From CAYVMN01 sp964452575 (lineage in GTDB: Bacteria > Desulfobacterota > DSM-4660 > Desulfatiglandales > Desulfatiglandaceae), in assembly GCA_964452575.1 (NCBI GenBank), contig CAYVMN010000142.1, positions 1 to 11,757 of the forward strand: a stretch of 11,757 bases of DNA, given 5' to 3'. The notes under the pieces are model-generated. The model searched no databases. It was not told the origin of the DNA and was given only the letters and a program-made list of their open reading frames with translations. Made by a program: the position numbers and the translations under genes. Positions 1 through 7,103 of this stretch are shown piece by piece; the first letter of the stretch is position 1; every line of letters begins with the position of its first letter.

Positions 1-82
1 GGAAAAAAGACCCTCGCGGTCGGTCATGTGACGCATCACTGTTTTCAAAGCGCTAAACTACTACCAGTATTTGCCCTTTTTC

Positions 83-110
83 AAAGTGGGGTCGTGGCCC
101 CACTTTTTTT
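83..110 (+). terminator. Rho-independent terminator, T-tract on the plus strand
   Basis: GTGGGG (86-91) pairs with CCCCAC (98-103), extended by AAA/TTT, and is followed by seven T's (104-110) on the plus strand. It would end a plus-strand transcript entering from the left, convergent with iorB. On the minus strand the hairpin lies about 15 bases past the iorB stop, but only three T's follow it, so termination there would be weaker. A second, very short hairpin (GACC 9-12, GGTC 18-21) is followed by six T's on the minus strand and might help end the ior transcript; I rate that one low. Confidence 0.75.
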
Positions 111-122
111 GTTTTATCAGGC

Positions 123-761
123 CTAGGTCGTACTTGATACAACCCGGTTTAACATTTCAGCACCCAATTGGTAGGCCTTCAAATTTATATCCAATTTATC
201 CTCTGACATCATCTCCAGTATTACCGCTCTAAAATCTTCTTTTTCCAGAGGGAGCGTATTTAGACCTGCAAATGCGCCAAGCATGATCGTGTTCCCCAAG
301 ACGGGATTATCAAACCTTAAGGCCTCATCGGTGACATCGATAAACCAGGCATCCGATGTCAGTTCATGGGCAGACTTCTTGATCTCTTCCATGGAAGGAT
401 ATTGCAGTTCACCAGCAATCACGCCGACGGGATGGATGGGACGGGTGTTGCTCAATATCTTAGCGTGGGGACTCCCATAGGTTGCCAGTACTCTGATCCC
501 CTCAATCGGTTCTAATGCGATTACGATATCGGCCCTCCCTTTAGGTATCAGCGGACTCCAGCTCGATATTGCCGAGACCCTGAGGTGGCTCATCACAGAC
601 CCCCCGCGTTGAGTGGCTCCAAAGGTCTCTCCTATGGTGATAAAGTACCCCCGACGGGACAGCATATTCCCCAATATTTTCGATAAGAGGACGTTACCCT
701 GACCGCCTACGCCGGTAATGATGATATTGTATGGGTCTTTTGGAAGCTGTGGGCTTCGCAT
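123..761 (-). CDS. iorB: Indolepyruvate ferredoxin oxidoreductase, beta subunit
   Basis: This is the small subunit of the oxygen-sensitive cytoplasmic enzyme that converts aryl-pyruvates (indolepyruvate, phenylpyruvate, hydroxyphenylpyruvate) with CoA to aryl-acetyl-CoA, CO2 and reduced ferredoxin. The 212-residue product has the gamma-domain signature of 2-oxoacid oxidoreductases: an N-terminal beta strand and glycine loop GVGGQG (17-22), then TFGATQRGGSV (46-56). The length is normal for IorB. The reading frame is open further upstream, to 908, but the start at 761 is chosen because AAGGAGG lies just before it, it falls 2 bases after the iorA stop, and the longer version only adds residues that overlap iorA out of frame. 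It is the last gene of the frhB-like/iorA/iorB operon and is probably translationally coupled to iorA. Related small subunits of other 2-oxoacid oxidoreductases share this fold; the adjacent iorA settles the assignment. Confidence 0.93.
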   Translation of the reverse strand: MRSPQLPKDPYNIIITGVGGQGNVLLSKILGNMLSRRGYFITIGETFGATQRGGSVMSHLRVSAISSWSPLIPKGRADIVIALEPIEGIRVLATYGSPHAKILSNTRPIHPVGVIAGELQYPSMEEIKKSAHELTSDAWFIDVTDEALRFDNPVLGNTIMLGAFAGLNTLPLEKEDFRAVILEMMSEDKLDINLKAYQLGAEMLNRVVSSTT

Positions 762-763
762 TT

Positions 764-2707
764 CTATGCCACCTCCTTCTTCTTGATAGCCTCTGCAGGA
801 CAGATCCCAGCACAAACGCCACACCCGGTGCAAATGGCCTCGTCGATCCTTGATGCCTTTCTTTCTCGGTCCCAGATAAGTCCAGGGCAGCGGAATATCC
901 GTGTGCACAATCGATTACATCCACAATTTTCCCCAAGGCAGATCCCTTCATCGACATTCATTTTATAGTCCTTCTTGTTCTTGCGCTCCGGGCTCAATGC
1001 GCAATACTTTCGAAGGATAAGGACCTTGACCCCTTTCTTGTCCTGTATTAGGTCACTGAGTGTTTCTTGTGTCTTTTTTAGATCAAAAGGATCCCCAATC
1101 TCTACCCTTATACCAAGGGAGCAGCAGATAGCCGAAATATCCAAGCTTGGTACCTCATCACCCATTGCATTTATGGCCAGACCGGGGTGGGGTTGAAATC
1201 CAGTCATTGCAGTGCCACCATTATCCAATACGATAAAGGTGACATCCGCATTGTGGTGCACGGCATTGAGGAGCCCATTGATTCCCGCGTGGAAGAAGGT
1301 TGAATCTCCGCAGACGGCTACTACAGCCTGATCCATACCGAATTGCCCGAGCTGTCCAAAGCCGCTTGCAACACCAATCCCGGACCCCATTGCGTGAACC
1401 TGTTTTACGGTACTAAATCCGGTTGGCAATACCCCGAGCCCATAACACCCGATGTCACCGCAGACAAAACCTTCTCGACCGTCCAACTGAAGGGCGTTGT
1501 GAATGGACCAGAAGGATGCCCTGTGAGGACAACCCGGACAAAAGGTCAACTCACGATTTGGGGCACCGGCTAAAGCGGCAGCCCCCGCCATTTTTTCATA
1601 GGCCGGTGGCATGGCCTCATATTCAACACCCAGGATTGTTTTTAGGGCGTTAACCACAAGGTCTGGGTTGAGCTCTCCAATCTTGGGGAGATTACCCCCA
1701 TCTTTGCCATAAAAGGCCTTTGCGCCGATTTCCGCCGCCATCTCGGCGGCAAGAACCTTGATATTCCCTTCCATGATGGGGAGCACCTCTTCTACTATGA
1801 GTACGCGGTCTGCCCTGGATAGGTTCTTCTTGATCAGCCTGGGGGGCAGGGGCCACGTTGTCCCTAATTTCAGCAGGCCGACCCTATCTTCCACACCCAG
1901 GAGGGCAATGGCCTCTTTGCAATAGAGGTTGCAGGCGCTGCTGGTGACTATTAGGATCTCGGGTTTTTCAGGCCCGTGATAGGTGTTGGAAGGGCAGTCT
2001 TCAAATATCTCACCGGCCTTTCTTAATTTTTTCTGTAGCTGAGCATGAAAATGGCTTACGGGCATTGACATCACCGCACCCCTATCAGGGTCAAAAACAG
2101 AACGGTCGCAAACAAACTTTGCATGTGGATCCTTATCAATTTCCGGCAATGTCCCAAATCTTACATTACCGCTCGCATGCGATAGACGGGTTACGCTGCG
2201 GACCATAACCAAGTTCCTGATCTGTTCTGAGAGATCAAAGGCCCACCTGACCATATCCTTGAGCTCTTGGAAGTCTCCGGGCTCCAGAAGCGGAATCTCC
2301 AACATGCTGGCAAACATTCGCGCCTCACCTTCGTTGATGCTGGAATGGGCCCCAGGATCCTCACAGGGGATGATGACCATACCCGCCCGGGTGCCGGTCA
2401 AAGCGAGGTGCAACAGGAAGTCCGAGCCCACATTAACACCATTTTGTTTCATCACACACATGGATCTGAGTCCGGCAAAGGAGGCAGCTGCGGCGACCTC
2501 CATGGCCAGCTTTTCATTTATCGACCACTCGGCATATATATTCCTCTCGTGAGCTACCTTGGAAATACTCTCCATAATCTCAGAGGAAGGGGTGCCAGGG
2601 TAACCAGTGGCAACCTTTACGCCAGCCTCTAATGCCCCTCGGGCAATGGCCTCATTGCCCAACAGCAAATGCTGAACGCCTTCATTGTTATCTGTCAGAT
2701 AGGACAT
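764..2707 (-). CDS. iorA: Indolepyruvate ferredoxin oxidoreductase, alpha subunit
   Basis: This is the large catalytic subunit, which carries thiamine diphosphate and iron-sulfur clusters. Visible in order are the pyrimidine-binding domain with GYPGTPSSE (35-43) and a Glu at 65 placed like the cofactor-activating residue (WSINEK); a middle domain; CPGCPHR (390-396), typical of IorA; the pyrophosphate-binding motif GDS...DN (467-496); and a C-terminal ferredoxin region. The last four-cysteine set is canonical (C626, C629, C632, C636-Pro). The first is C590, C595, C597, C601, C607-Pro, an expanded spacing. At 647 residues it is close to the usual IorA length. The ATG at 2707 has a GGGGGG ribosome binding site and begins 15 bases after the upstream frhB-like stop. 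Role: catabolism of aromatic amino acids, or in reverse their synthesis from aryl-acetyl-CoA; the direction cannot be read from sequence. Confidence 0.95.
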   Translation of the reverse strand: MSYLTDNNEGVQHLLLGNEAIARGALEAGVKVATGYPGTPSSEIMESISKVAHERNIYAEWSINEKLAMEVAAAASFAGLRSMCVMKQNGVNVGSDFLLHLALTGTRAGMVIIPCEDPGAHSSINEGEARMFASMLEIPLLEPGDFQELKDMVRWAFDLSEQIRNLVMVRSVTRLSHASGNVRFGTLPEIDKDPHAKFVCDRSVFDPDRGAVMSMPVSHFHAQLQKKLRKAGEIFEDCPSNTYHGPEKPEILIVTSSACNLYCKEAIALLGVEDRVGLLKLGTTWPLPPRLIKKNLSRADRVLIVEEVLPIMEGNIKVLAAEMAAEIGAKAFYGKDGGNLPKIGELNPDLVVNALKTILGVEYEAMPPAYEKMAGAAALAGAPNRELTFCPGCPHRASFWSIHNALQLDGREGFVCGDIGCYGLGVLPTGFSTVKQVHAMGSGIGVASGFGQLGQFGMDQAVVAVCGDSTFFHAGINGLLNAVHHNADVTFIVLDNGGTAMTGFQPHPGLAINAMGDEVPSLDISAICCSLGIRVEIGDPFDLKKTQETLSDLIQDKKGVKVLILRKYCALSPERKNKKDYKMNVDEGICLGENCGCNRLCTRIFRCPGLIWDRERKASRIDEAICTGCGVCAGICPAEAIKKKEVA

Positions 2708-2721
2708 CTCGACCCCCCTTG

Positions 2722-3837
2722 TTAAGCAATGATCTCTTCCACTGTCTTGGTGTTCACCCTGATATAGGCCCTTTTCTCTTCGTTGTTTGTGTCTAAAAGG
2801 CCCTCATGTCTTGCCTCTATAAAGGCCTTTCTCTTTTTGTTTCCCGCTGCCCATCTCAGATGTTCAATGTTCTCCTCTGGAATCTCACCAATGACCAGAT
2901 ATCCCTCATCTTGGGCTTCGTCGATAATTTTCTTACCCCTCTCGGTCCGAATGATGAGGGTATTTGAGTCAGGATGCCCTTCCAGCACCCCTACGGATAT
3001 ATCAGAGAATTCACCGGTCATATCAATACAATAAGAACAGGTCTCCGGCACCAGTTGCCTTATCTCGTCTAGAGGAATTTGTGTCTTTGTATTGTCAGAG
3101 TAAATCTCCATGATCTCAGCGGGTGGGGGTGGGATATCAAACTTTGCTATCTTGTCCACATCCATACGTTCCGAGATAAAGGCCCTAAACGCCCTAAAAT
3201 CCAGGGCCCAGGTGCAAAAAAGACCGACGACGAGGCCGACAGGATCAATGAAATCCTCTATCTTCAGGGGGTTGGTCCGCATTTGAGCGAGGGCTAGGAC
3301 CTGACATGGGGTACCCACCACTCCTATGCGTTGGTATCCTTTTTTGATTGCCTGATTGCAGGCAAGGAGTGTTGGCGCCGCCGTATACTTAGAAGAAGAA
3401 CATTTGAAGACGTCTTCTGGATTCGTCACCACACGCGGTACAGGGAGTATGCCTTCCCTATCTGTCAGGACTGCCGCATCGAGGTAGCGTTTCTTCAAGG
3501 CAAAGCTGATCAAGGCAGATACGGTTCCCCCTGACTGAAAATCGCCATTAACCACCTGCTCCCCTGCTCGGGCTGTCTTCACGTAACTGTGGGGGCCGAG
3601 GGGGGTCCCCTCGTACGAAGTGCCAAATAACTGAAGCGACAGGTCATCCAGATTGACCTCGGTCTTGGGACAATAGGCGTGGCATTTCCCCTTAGGAAGC
3701 GTGCAAGGGAAAAGCATTGCTGTCTTGCCAAAATAGGATCTGAAGTAGGGACAAAGTTCGATACAGGCCCCGCAGCCGATACAGAGATTTTTTTCCAATA
3801 CATCTTCCACTAATTCGTTAGACCCAAAAACTCTCAT
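2722..3837 (-). CDS. FrhB-family iron-sulfur flavoprotein (coenzyme F420 hydrogenase/dehydrogenase beta subunit-like)
   Basis: The 371-residue protein starts with a four-cysteine cluster motif (C19, C22, C25, C29-Pro) and a second cysteine group (C45, C52, C56-Pro). The FrhB core follows: VGTPCQV (174-180), C208, and the conserved C267-x2-C270 followed by EFSDISVG. In characterised relatives this family binds FAD and a 4Fe-4S cluster and moves electrons between ferredoxin-type carriers and a soluble acceptor (F420, or other partners in bacteria). It is the first gene of an operon with iorA, 15 bases apart. I therefore infer that it handles electrons produced or consumed by IorAB, perhaps as a ferredoxin-linked adaptor; true F420 use is not shown. 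The ATG at 3837 follows AAGGGGG. The 131 bases upstream to the next gene presumably hold the operon promoter, but no convincing box is seen. Family assignment is firm; the electron acceptor is unknown. Confidence 0.88.
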   Translation of the reverse strand: MRVFGSNELVEDVLEKNLCIGCGACIELCPYFRSYFGKTAMLFPCTLPKGKCHAYCPKTEVNLDDLSLQLFGTSYEGTPLGPHSYVKTARAGEQVVNGDFQSGGTVSALISFALKKRYLDAAVLTDREGILPVPRVVTNPEDVFKCSSSKYTAAPTLLACNQAIKKGYQRIGVVGTPCQVLALAQMRTNPLKIEDFIDPVGLVVGLFCTWALDFRAFRAFISERMDVDKIAKFDIPPPPAEIMEIYSDNTKTQIPLDEIRQLVPETCSYCIDMTGEFSDISVGVLEGHPDSNTLIIRTERGKKIIDEAQDEGYLVIGEIPEENIEHLRWAAGNKKRKAFIEARHEGLLDTNNEEKRAYIRVNTKTVEEIIA

Positions 3838-3968
3838 GTGTTACCCCCTTATTTCTAGCACTCCAACTTTATTCTATATTCCATAGACAGGTTTTGGACC
3901 CATGCCTTTATGTAATTCATCGATATTGTTAGGCTGAATGGGGCCGTAAGGAAATGGTTCGAAGCGAT

Positions 3969-4466
3969 TTAGTGGCACTTCGAGCTGTGGAGGGAGCTAA
4001 AGATTTCTATCAAGTCAACCTCTTGGCACGTCCCGGTAAAGCTGATCATAATCGTGCGTCCCGAGTCTGAGCAATGGAAGCAAAGGCGTAAAGTCTTGGC
4101 CAGTTTCCTCTTGAGGAATCCAGTCCCCACCTCCCCTATGACATAAGAGGCCTCATGGCCATTGATTGTCAGAGATCCCTGTGAATGGGCCGAAACGCCC
4201 TTGTTTTTGAATTCGTCTCGGTTCCCCCTTTTCACCACTATGGTCAGATCAAGGGCGATTCTCTTCGAGGGGTGATACACGACCTGATCAGTCTGCCCGG
4301 CTTCCACCCAGAGGACCTCACCCCGTCTCACATTGGAGTGCACGTCCGGCTGGAGATAGCTCCTGGTTATCCTCCAGTCCACCGGAAGGGCCAGGGTCAA
4401 GAAATGGCTGAGGCCGAAGAGAATATTATTGGCAGATATCTTGTGCTCTGAGTGGTTGACGGACAT
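3969..4466 (-). CDS. Hypothetical cysteine-containing protein in the selenoprotein unit
   Basis: I do not recognise this 165-residue protein. The C-terminal half looks like alternating beta strands and turns: INGHEASYVIGEVG (101-114), then TLRLCFHCSDSGRTIMISF (125-143). It carries C129-x2-C132, C147 and a C-terminal C164-H165, which could hold a metal or a redox disulfide. There is no signal peptide; residues 14-28 are hydrophobic but too short and broken for a clear membrane span. The ATG at 4466 lies 13 bases after the stop of the thioredoxin-like selenoprotein gene, with AAGG upstream. A TTG at 4505 in the same frame would overlap that gene by 26 bases and is a possible alternative start. 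Same strand and tight spacing suggest co-transcription and a shared role with the selenoprotein, possibly as its redox partner, but this is inference only. Confidence 0.65.
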   Translation of the reverse strand: MSVNHSEHKISANNILFGLSHFLTLALPVDWRITRSYLQPDVHSNVRRGEVLWVEAGQTDQVVYHPSKRIALDLTIVVKRGNRDEFKNKGVSAHSQGSLTINGHEASYVIGEVGTGFLKRKLAKTLRLCFHCSDSGRTIMISFTGTCQEVDLIEIFSSLHSSKCH

Positions 4467-4479
4467 TTTGTCGGCGGCC

Positions 4480-4851
4480 TTATGAACGACCCAAATGGCC
4501 TTCAAGGATGAGATCGAGCCGGGATTTATCCCTGCCAGTGTATTTTACTTTCTTGTCCACGATGAAAGTGGGGTAGGTCTGGGTCCAGTAACGGATGGAT
4601 TTGTAGAAGCCCCGAAATGACGATACATTGATAACCTCGATACGAATCTTTTCTTTATATTTTTGGACCAGTTCACTGAGCCAGCTGGTGAGGAAGCGAT
4701 GGTCTTCCTTCAGGCCTTCTGGATATTCATTGAGGTCTGCCTCGTCCCGCTTTTCAACCAGACCCACCTGGTCTGAAACGAATTGGTAATGCCCTCAATT
4801 GCAAAACGAGACAGGAATTAAGGACAGCACTTCCAGTATAATGGGTTTCAT
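4480..4851 (-). CDS. Probable thioredoxin-fold selenoprotein (Cys-x-Sec), UGA read through
   Basis: Translating from the ATG at 4851 gives 123 residues with one in-frame TGA at codon 19 (4795-4797). The N-terminus MKPIILEVLSLIPVSFCN is a hydrophobic beta strand ending in Cys17-Asn18, then the UGA, then GHYQFVSDQV, which continues in the same frame into the body. That body holds a helix with SWLSELVQKYKEKIRIEVIN and then TQTYPTFIVD, where the Pro (residue 94) matches the cis-Pro of thioredoxins. The UGA therefore sits where thioredoxin-fold proteins keep their redox cysteine, giving a C-x-Sec motif. GAGG lies 6 bases before the ATG, an excellent ribosome binding site. A SECIS-like hairpin follows the UGA. 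A conventional call would start at GTG 4767, with no good ribosome binding site, and lose the active site. Likely a cytoplasmic thiol/selenol oxidoreductase; substrate unknown. The alternative is a nonsense-mutated gene, but the hairpin and intact frame argue against it. Confidence 0.82.
4752..4778 (-). promoter_or_regulatory. Candidate bacterial SECIS element
   Basis: In the mRNA (minus strand), UUUC (4778-4775) pairs with GAAA (4755-4752) and GACCAG (4773-4768) pairs with CUGGUU (4761-4756). This makes 10 bp, including one G-U pair, with a single bulged A at 4774 and a 6-nt loop GUGGGU. The loop starts 27 nt after the UGA. Bacterial SECIS elements known from fdhF-type genes lie inside the coding sequence just after the UGA, have an apical loop roughly 16-37 nt downstream, and carry a G near the loop start; this one fits on each count. 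It would recruit SelB with Sec-tRNA. No sel genes are in the window, so the decoding machinery has to be elsewhere in the genome. Confidence 0.75.
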
Positions 4852-4866
4852 TTCTTGCCTCAAAAG

Positions 4867-4904
4867 AAACGGGAAGGCCTGCGGAAGGCCTTCCCATCCC
4901 GTTT
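4867..4904 (-). terminator. Rho-independent terminator after cstA, upstream of the selenoprotein gene
   Basis: A perfect 10-bp inverted repeat (GGGAAGGCCT 4871-4880, AGGCCTTCCC 4886-4895) has a 5-nt loop and can be extended by AAAC/GTTT across a small bulge. On the minus strand it is followed by TTTCTTTT, so it should end the cstA transcript, whose stop is at 4934. Only about 10 bases separate that T-run from the GAGG ribosome binding site of the selenoprotein gene. The hairpin thus fills most of the 82-base gap and leaves little room for a separate promoter. Confidence 0.8.
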
Positions 4905-4933
4905 CACTCCGTTAAGTTGGTTAATGTCACCTA

Positions 4934-6694
4934 CTATGCCCCTCCTCCACCGGACGGTGTAGAAGCCTCGGGTTGTGTTGCCGCTGCCTCACCCCCCTCT
5001 CTTACAAATCGGGCGATGGAAGCGACGGCATCCTTTGCCAGAACTATTGCCAAGATGACCAGCAAGACGGCAATCACACCGGTAACCCAATCCCCGATGG
5101 CCCGGTCAGCGGGTATATTCTTGGTTGTGAAGAAGTGGACAAAGCCTTTATATGAAATAACCACCGCTGCGCAGATGGTGGTGATCCCAAGGAATACCGA
5201 GGGCCAAAGTGTGTAGGTGTACCTCTTCCTTTCCGAGGCCAGCCAGCAGGTACAGATGAGCAGGGCCATTGCGGCCAGCATCTGGTTGAAGGCCCCTCCC
5301 AGCATCCAGAGTGCGGTCAAGACGCCGGTGAAGCAGAAGATTGCGAATATCGCGATGGATACCACGGTAGAGAAGTAGATGTTCTTGAAGACCGGCCAGA
5401 CCTCTCCAAGGACATCTGAACCGTAAAGGCGCATGAACCGTACCCCCAGATGGATCAGGGTAAAGCCAATGACCGCAAAAACAACGTTGGCATAAGTAAG
5501 GGCCACTCCCGCCGGTACACCAACGTTGCCAAGGAAGTTGCTCATTCCCTTGGCGAAGACGAAGCCCCCCCCGGTCTTGAAGGCCGCCGAAAAGCCCTCG
5601 AAGCTACCGAAGGCAGAGACCGCGATGATCAGCGCTATCATCCCCATGATCATTTCCAGGAGCATAGAACCGCCGGCCACTGGGAGCGTATCCGTCTCCT
5701 TCTCGATCATACGGGCCGTTCCCGAGCTGCTTACCAGTGAATGCCACCCGGAGACCGCGCCGCACATGAGGGTAACGAACATCAGGGGCCAGAGGGGTTT
5801 TCCGGCCCAGACGAAGCCCGTGTATGCGGGAAAATTGCCAAAGGACGGATGCCCGATGAGGATTCCTATCCCGGTGACCAGCATGGCGATAAAGACCACC
5901 CAAAAGCCCAGGTAGTTGATGGGCTGGGCCCACCGCCAGATGGGCAATGTCGCGCCGAAATAGCAGAAGGCCAGCACGAACAGGACCCATATGAATTTTG
6001 ACTGGGTGATGGTCCCGAACAAGACTGGAGATGGATCGCCCCCGTTTACCCAACTGAAAAAGCGCGTGATCGGGCCCAAACCGCTGAAGACGAAAATGCC
6101 CACAAAGGTGGCAATCACCGTGATCAGGGTAGCAGTGATGATGGGCATCTTCCACTTATAGATCATCTGCCCGAACAAAATGCCCATGGCTACCCACACC
6201 AGGATACCAAAAGGGGACGAAGGTTTTCCGAGGGTCCCTGCGATGAACAGAGCAAACGCCCCGAAACTAAACATCAGGTTGAAATAAATGAAAATACTGA
6301 CCAACGTCCGGCCCCGGGGAGAGATCAGGGTGTAGCTCATTCCACCCAGGCTCATCCCCTCTTTCCTGATGGAGACCTGGGCCGACGTGTAATCATGGAC
6401 CCAGCCCAAGAAGGCGACCCCCAGAAGGAGGTAGAGCATAGCCGGAAGCCAACCCCAATGAACAGCGATGATGGCCCCGACAATTGGGCCTAACCCGCAG
6501 ATGGATTTAAACTGGAAGCCGAAGAGGACGTTCTTACTGGTAGGCATGAAGTCCACCCCATCCATATACATGGTGGCTGGCGTGGTTTTACTCCCGTCGG
6601 CCTGGATGACTTTCTTATCCAGGTGCCGGCCATAGGTTCGGTAAATTATGATCGCCCATACAATAGACAAAATCAAGGCAAACAGTGAATTCAT
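4934..6694 (-). CDS. cstA: Carbon starvation protein A family transporter
   Basis: This 586-residue integral membrane protein belongs to the CstA/BtsT family, whose studied members import pyruvate or peptides during carbon limitation. The family signature is present near the N-terminus: DGVDFMPTSKNVLFGF (45-60) and ICGLGPIVGAI (65-75), followed by HDYTSAQVSIRKEG (100-113). Many hydrophobic segments follow through to about residue 555. The C-terminus ends in a short hydrophilic, proline/glycine-rich tail. It is shorter than the roughly 700-residue E. coli CstA, but bacterial homologues of this length are common. The ATG at 6694 has AAGGAGGGAG in front of it. It is transcribed alone: a 409-base gap lies upstream and a strong terminator downstream. 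The substrate cannot be told from sequence; pyruvate would fit the oxoacid metabolism next door. Confidence 0.93.
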   Translation of the reverse strand: MNSLFALILSIVWAIIIYRTYGRHLDKKVIQADGSKTTPATMYMDGVDFMPTSKNVLFGFQFKSICGLGPIVGAIIAVHWGWLPAMLYLLLGVAFLGWVHDYTSAQVSIRKEGMSLGGMSYTLISPRGRTLVSIFIYFNLMFSFGAFALFIAGTLGKPSSPFGILVWVAMGILFGQMIYKWKMPIITATLITVIATFVGIFVFSGLGPITRFFSWVNGGDPSPVLFGTITQSKFIWVLFVLAFCYFGATLPIWRWAQPINYLGFWVVFIAMLVTGIGILIGHPSFGNFPAYTGFVWAGKPLWPLMFVTLMCGAVSGWHSLVSSSGTARMIEKETDTLPVAGGSMLLEMIMGMIALIIAVSAFGSFEGFSAAFKTGGGFVFAKGMSNFLGNVGVPAGVALTYANVVFAVIGFTLIHLGVRFMRLYGSDVLGEVWPVFKNIYFSTVVSIAIFAIFCFTGVLTALWMLGGAFNQMLAAMALLICTCWLASERKRYTYTLWPSVFLGITTICAAVVISYKGFVHFFTTKNIPADRAIGDWVTGVIAVLLVILAIVLAKDAVASIARFVREGGEAAATQPEASTPSGGGGA

Positions 6695-7103
6695 GACATC
6701 TCCCTCCTTGGTTTTAAACCTAAAGCCAAAGATAGGGTATATGCTGACCCCTTAGGGTCGACCCTGTCGACTTGTATTGTGGACGCGTTAACATGGTCTA
6801 CGTTTATGGCTCTTGGGTTCACATATGGATCAAAGGCCTGGTCGACGAAGAAAGTGTATATCAAGAACAATAAAGGGTATTTAGCCTATGACGTTAAACA
6901 ACCTCCTTTTTGCAAGAATACGAAAAGGTTAAAGGATTAATAAGGTTGAGCTATGAGATAACTTCTGTTCGCCCCTACCGGTAAATGAATTCACCTCCTT
7001 TTTTTGATGTCTTAATAATCAAAAAATACTCATTCCCAAAAGAGAGAACTTGAAAGAATTGATGTTACATAAATAAAATAATCAAAAATGTCAATAGCTA
7101 TCT
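6695..7103. other. Gene-free region between cstA and surE
   Basis: No convincing gene is seen. It should hold the cstA promoter and leader. Close to cstA, GACCC (6746-6750) and GGGTC (6755-6759) form an inverted repeat followed by another GACCC (6760-6764), and GTCGAC occurs at 6757-6762, 6766-6771 and 6841-6846; these could be operator elements. On the minus strand there are two Shine-Dalgarno-like strings, AAAAAGGAGG (6903-6912) and AAAAAAAGGAGG (6994-7005), with no sizeable ORF after either. Near surE the DNA is AT-rich, with a 9-bp inverted repeat (TTTTTTGAT 7000-7008, ATCAAAAAA 7018-7026) and a 12-base direct repeat AATAATCAAAAA (7014-7025 and 7077-7088). The inverted repeat could weakly terminate surE transcription. 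I could not pick a promoter with confidence. Confidence 0.5.

Noticed and set aside
764..908. N-terminal extension of iorB to 908
   Set aside because: It would overlap the ferredoxin domain of iorA in another frame; AAGGAGG and the GVGGQG spacing favour the start at 761.
3874..3978. A 34-codon minus-strand ORF upstream of the frhB-like gene, ending KPVYGI
   Set aside because: It is open by translation but has a GTG start without a ribosome binding site, overlaps the upstream gene's end and matches no recognised family. ORFs of this size arise by chance.
4480..4767. A separate 95-residue protein starting at GTG 4767
   Set aside because: It has no good ribosome binding site and lacks the first strand and active site of the thioredoxin fold; the same frame continues upstream through one TGA to an ATG with GAGG.
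6748..6873. A plus-strand open stretch of about 40 codons in the cstA leader, considered as a transposase remnant
   Set aside because: No transposase motif, no terminal repeats and no ribosome binding site; too short to support.
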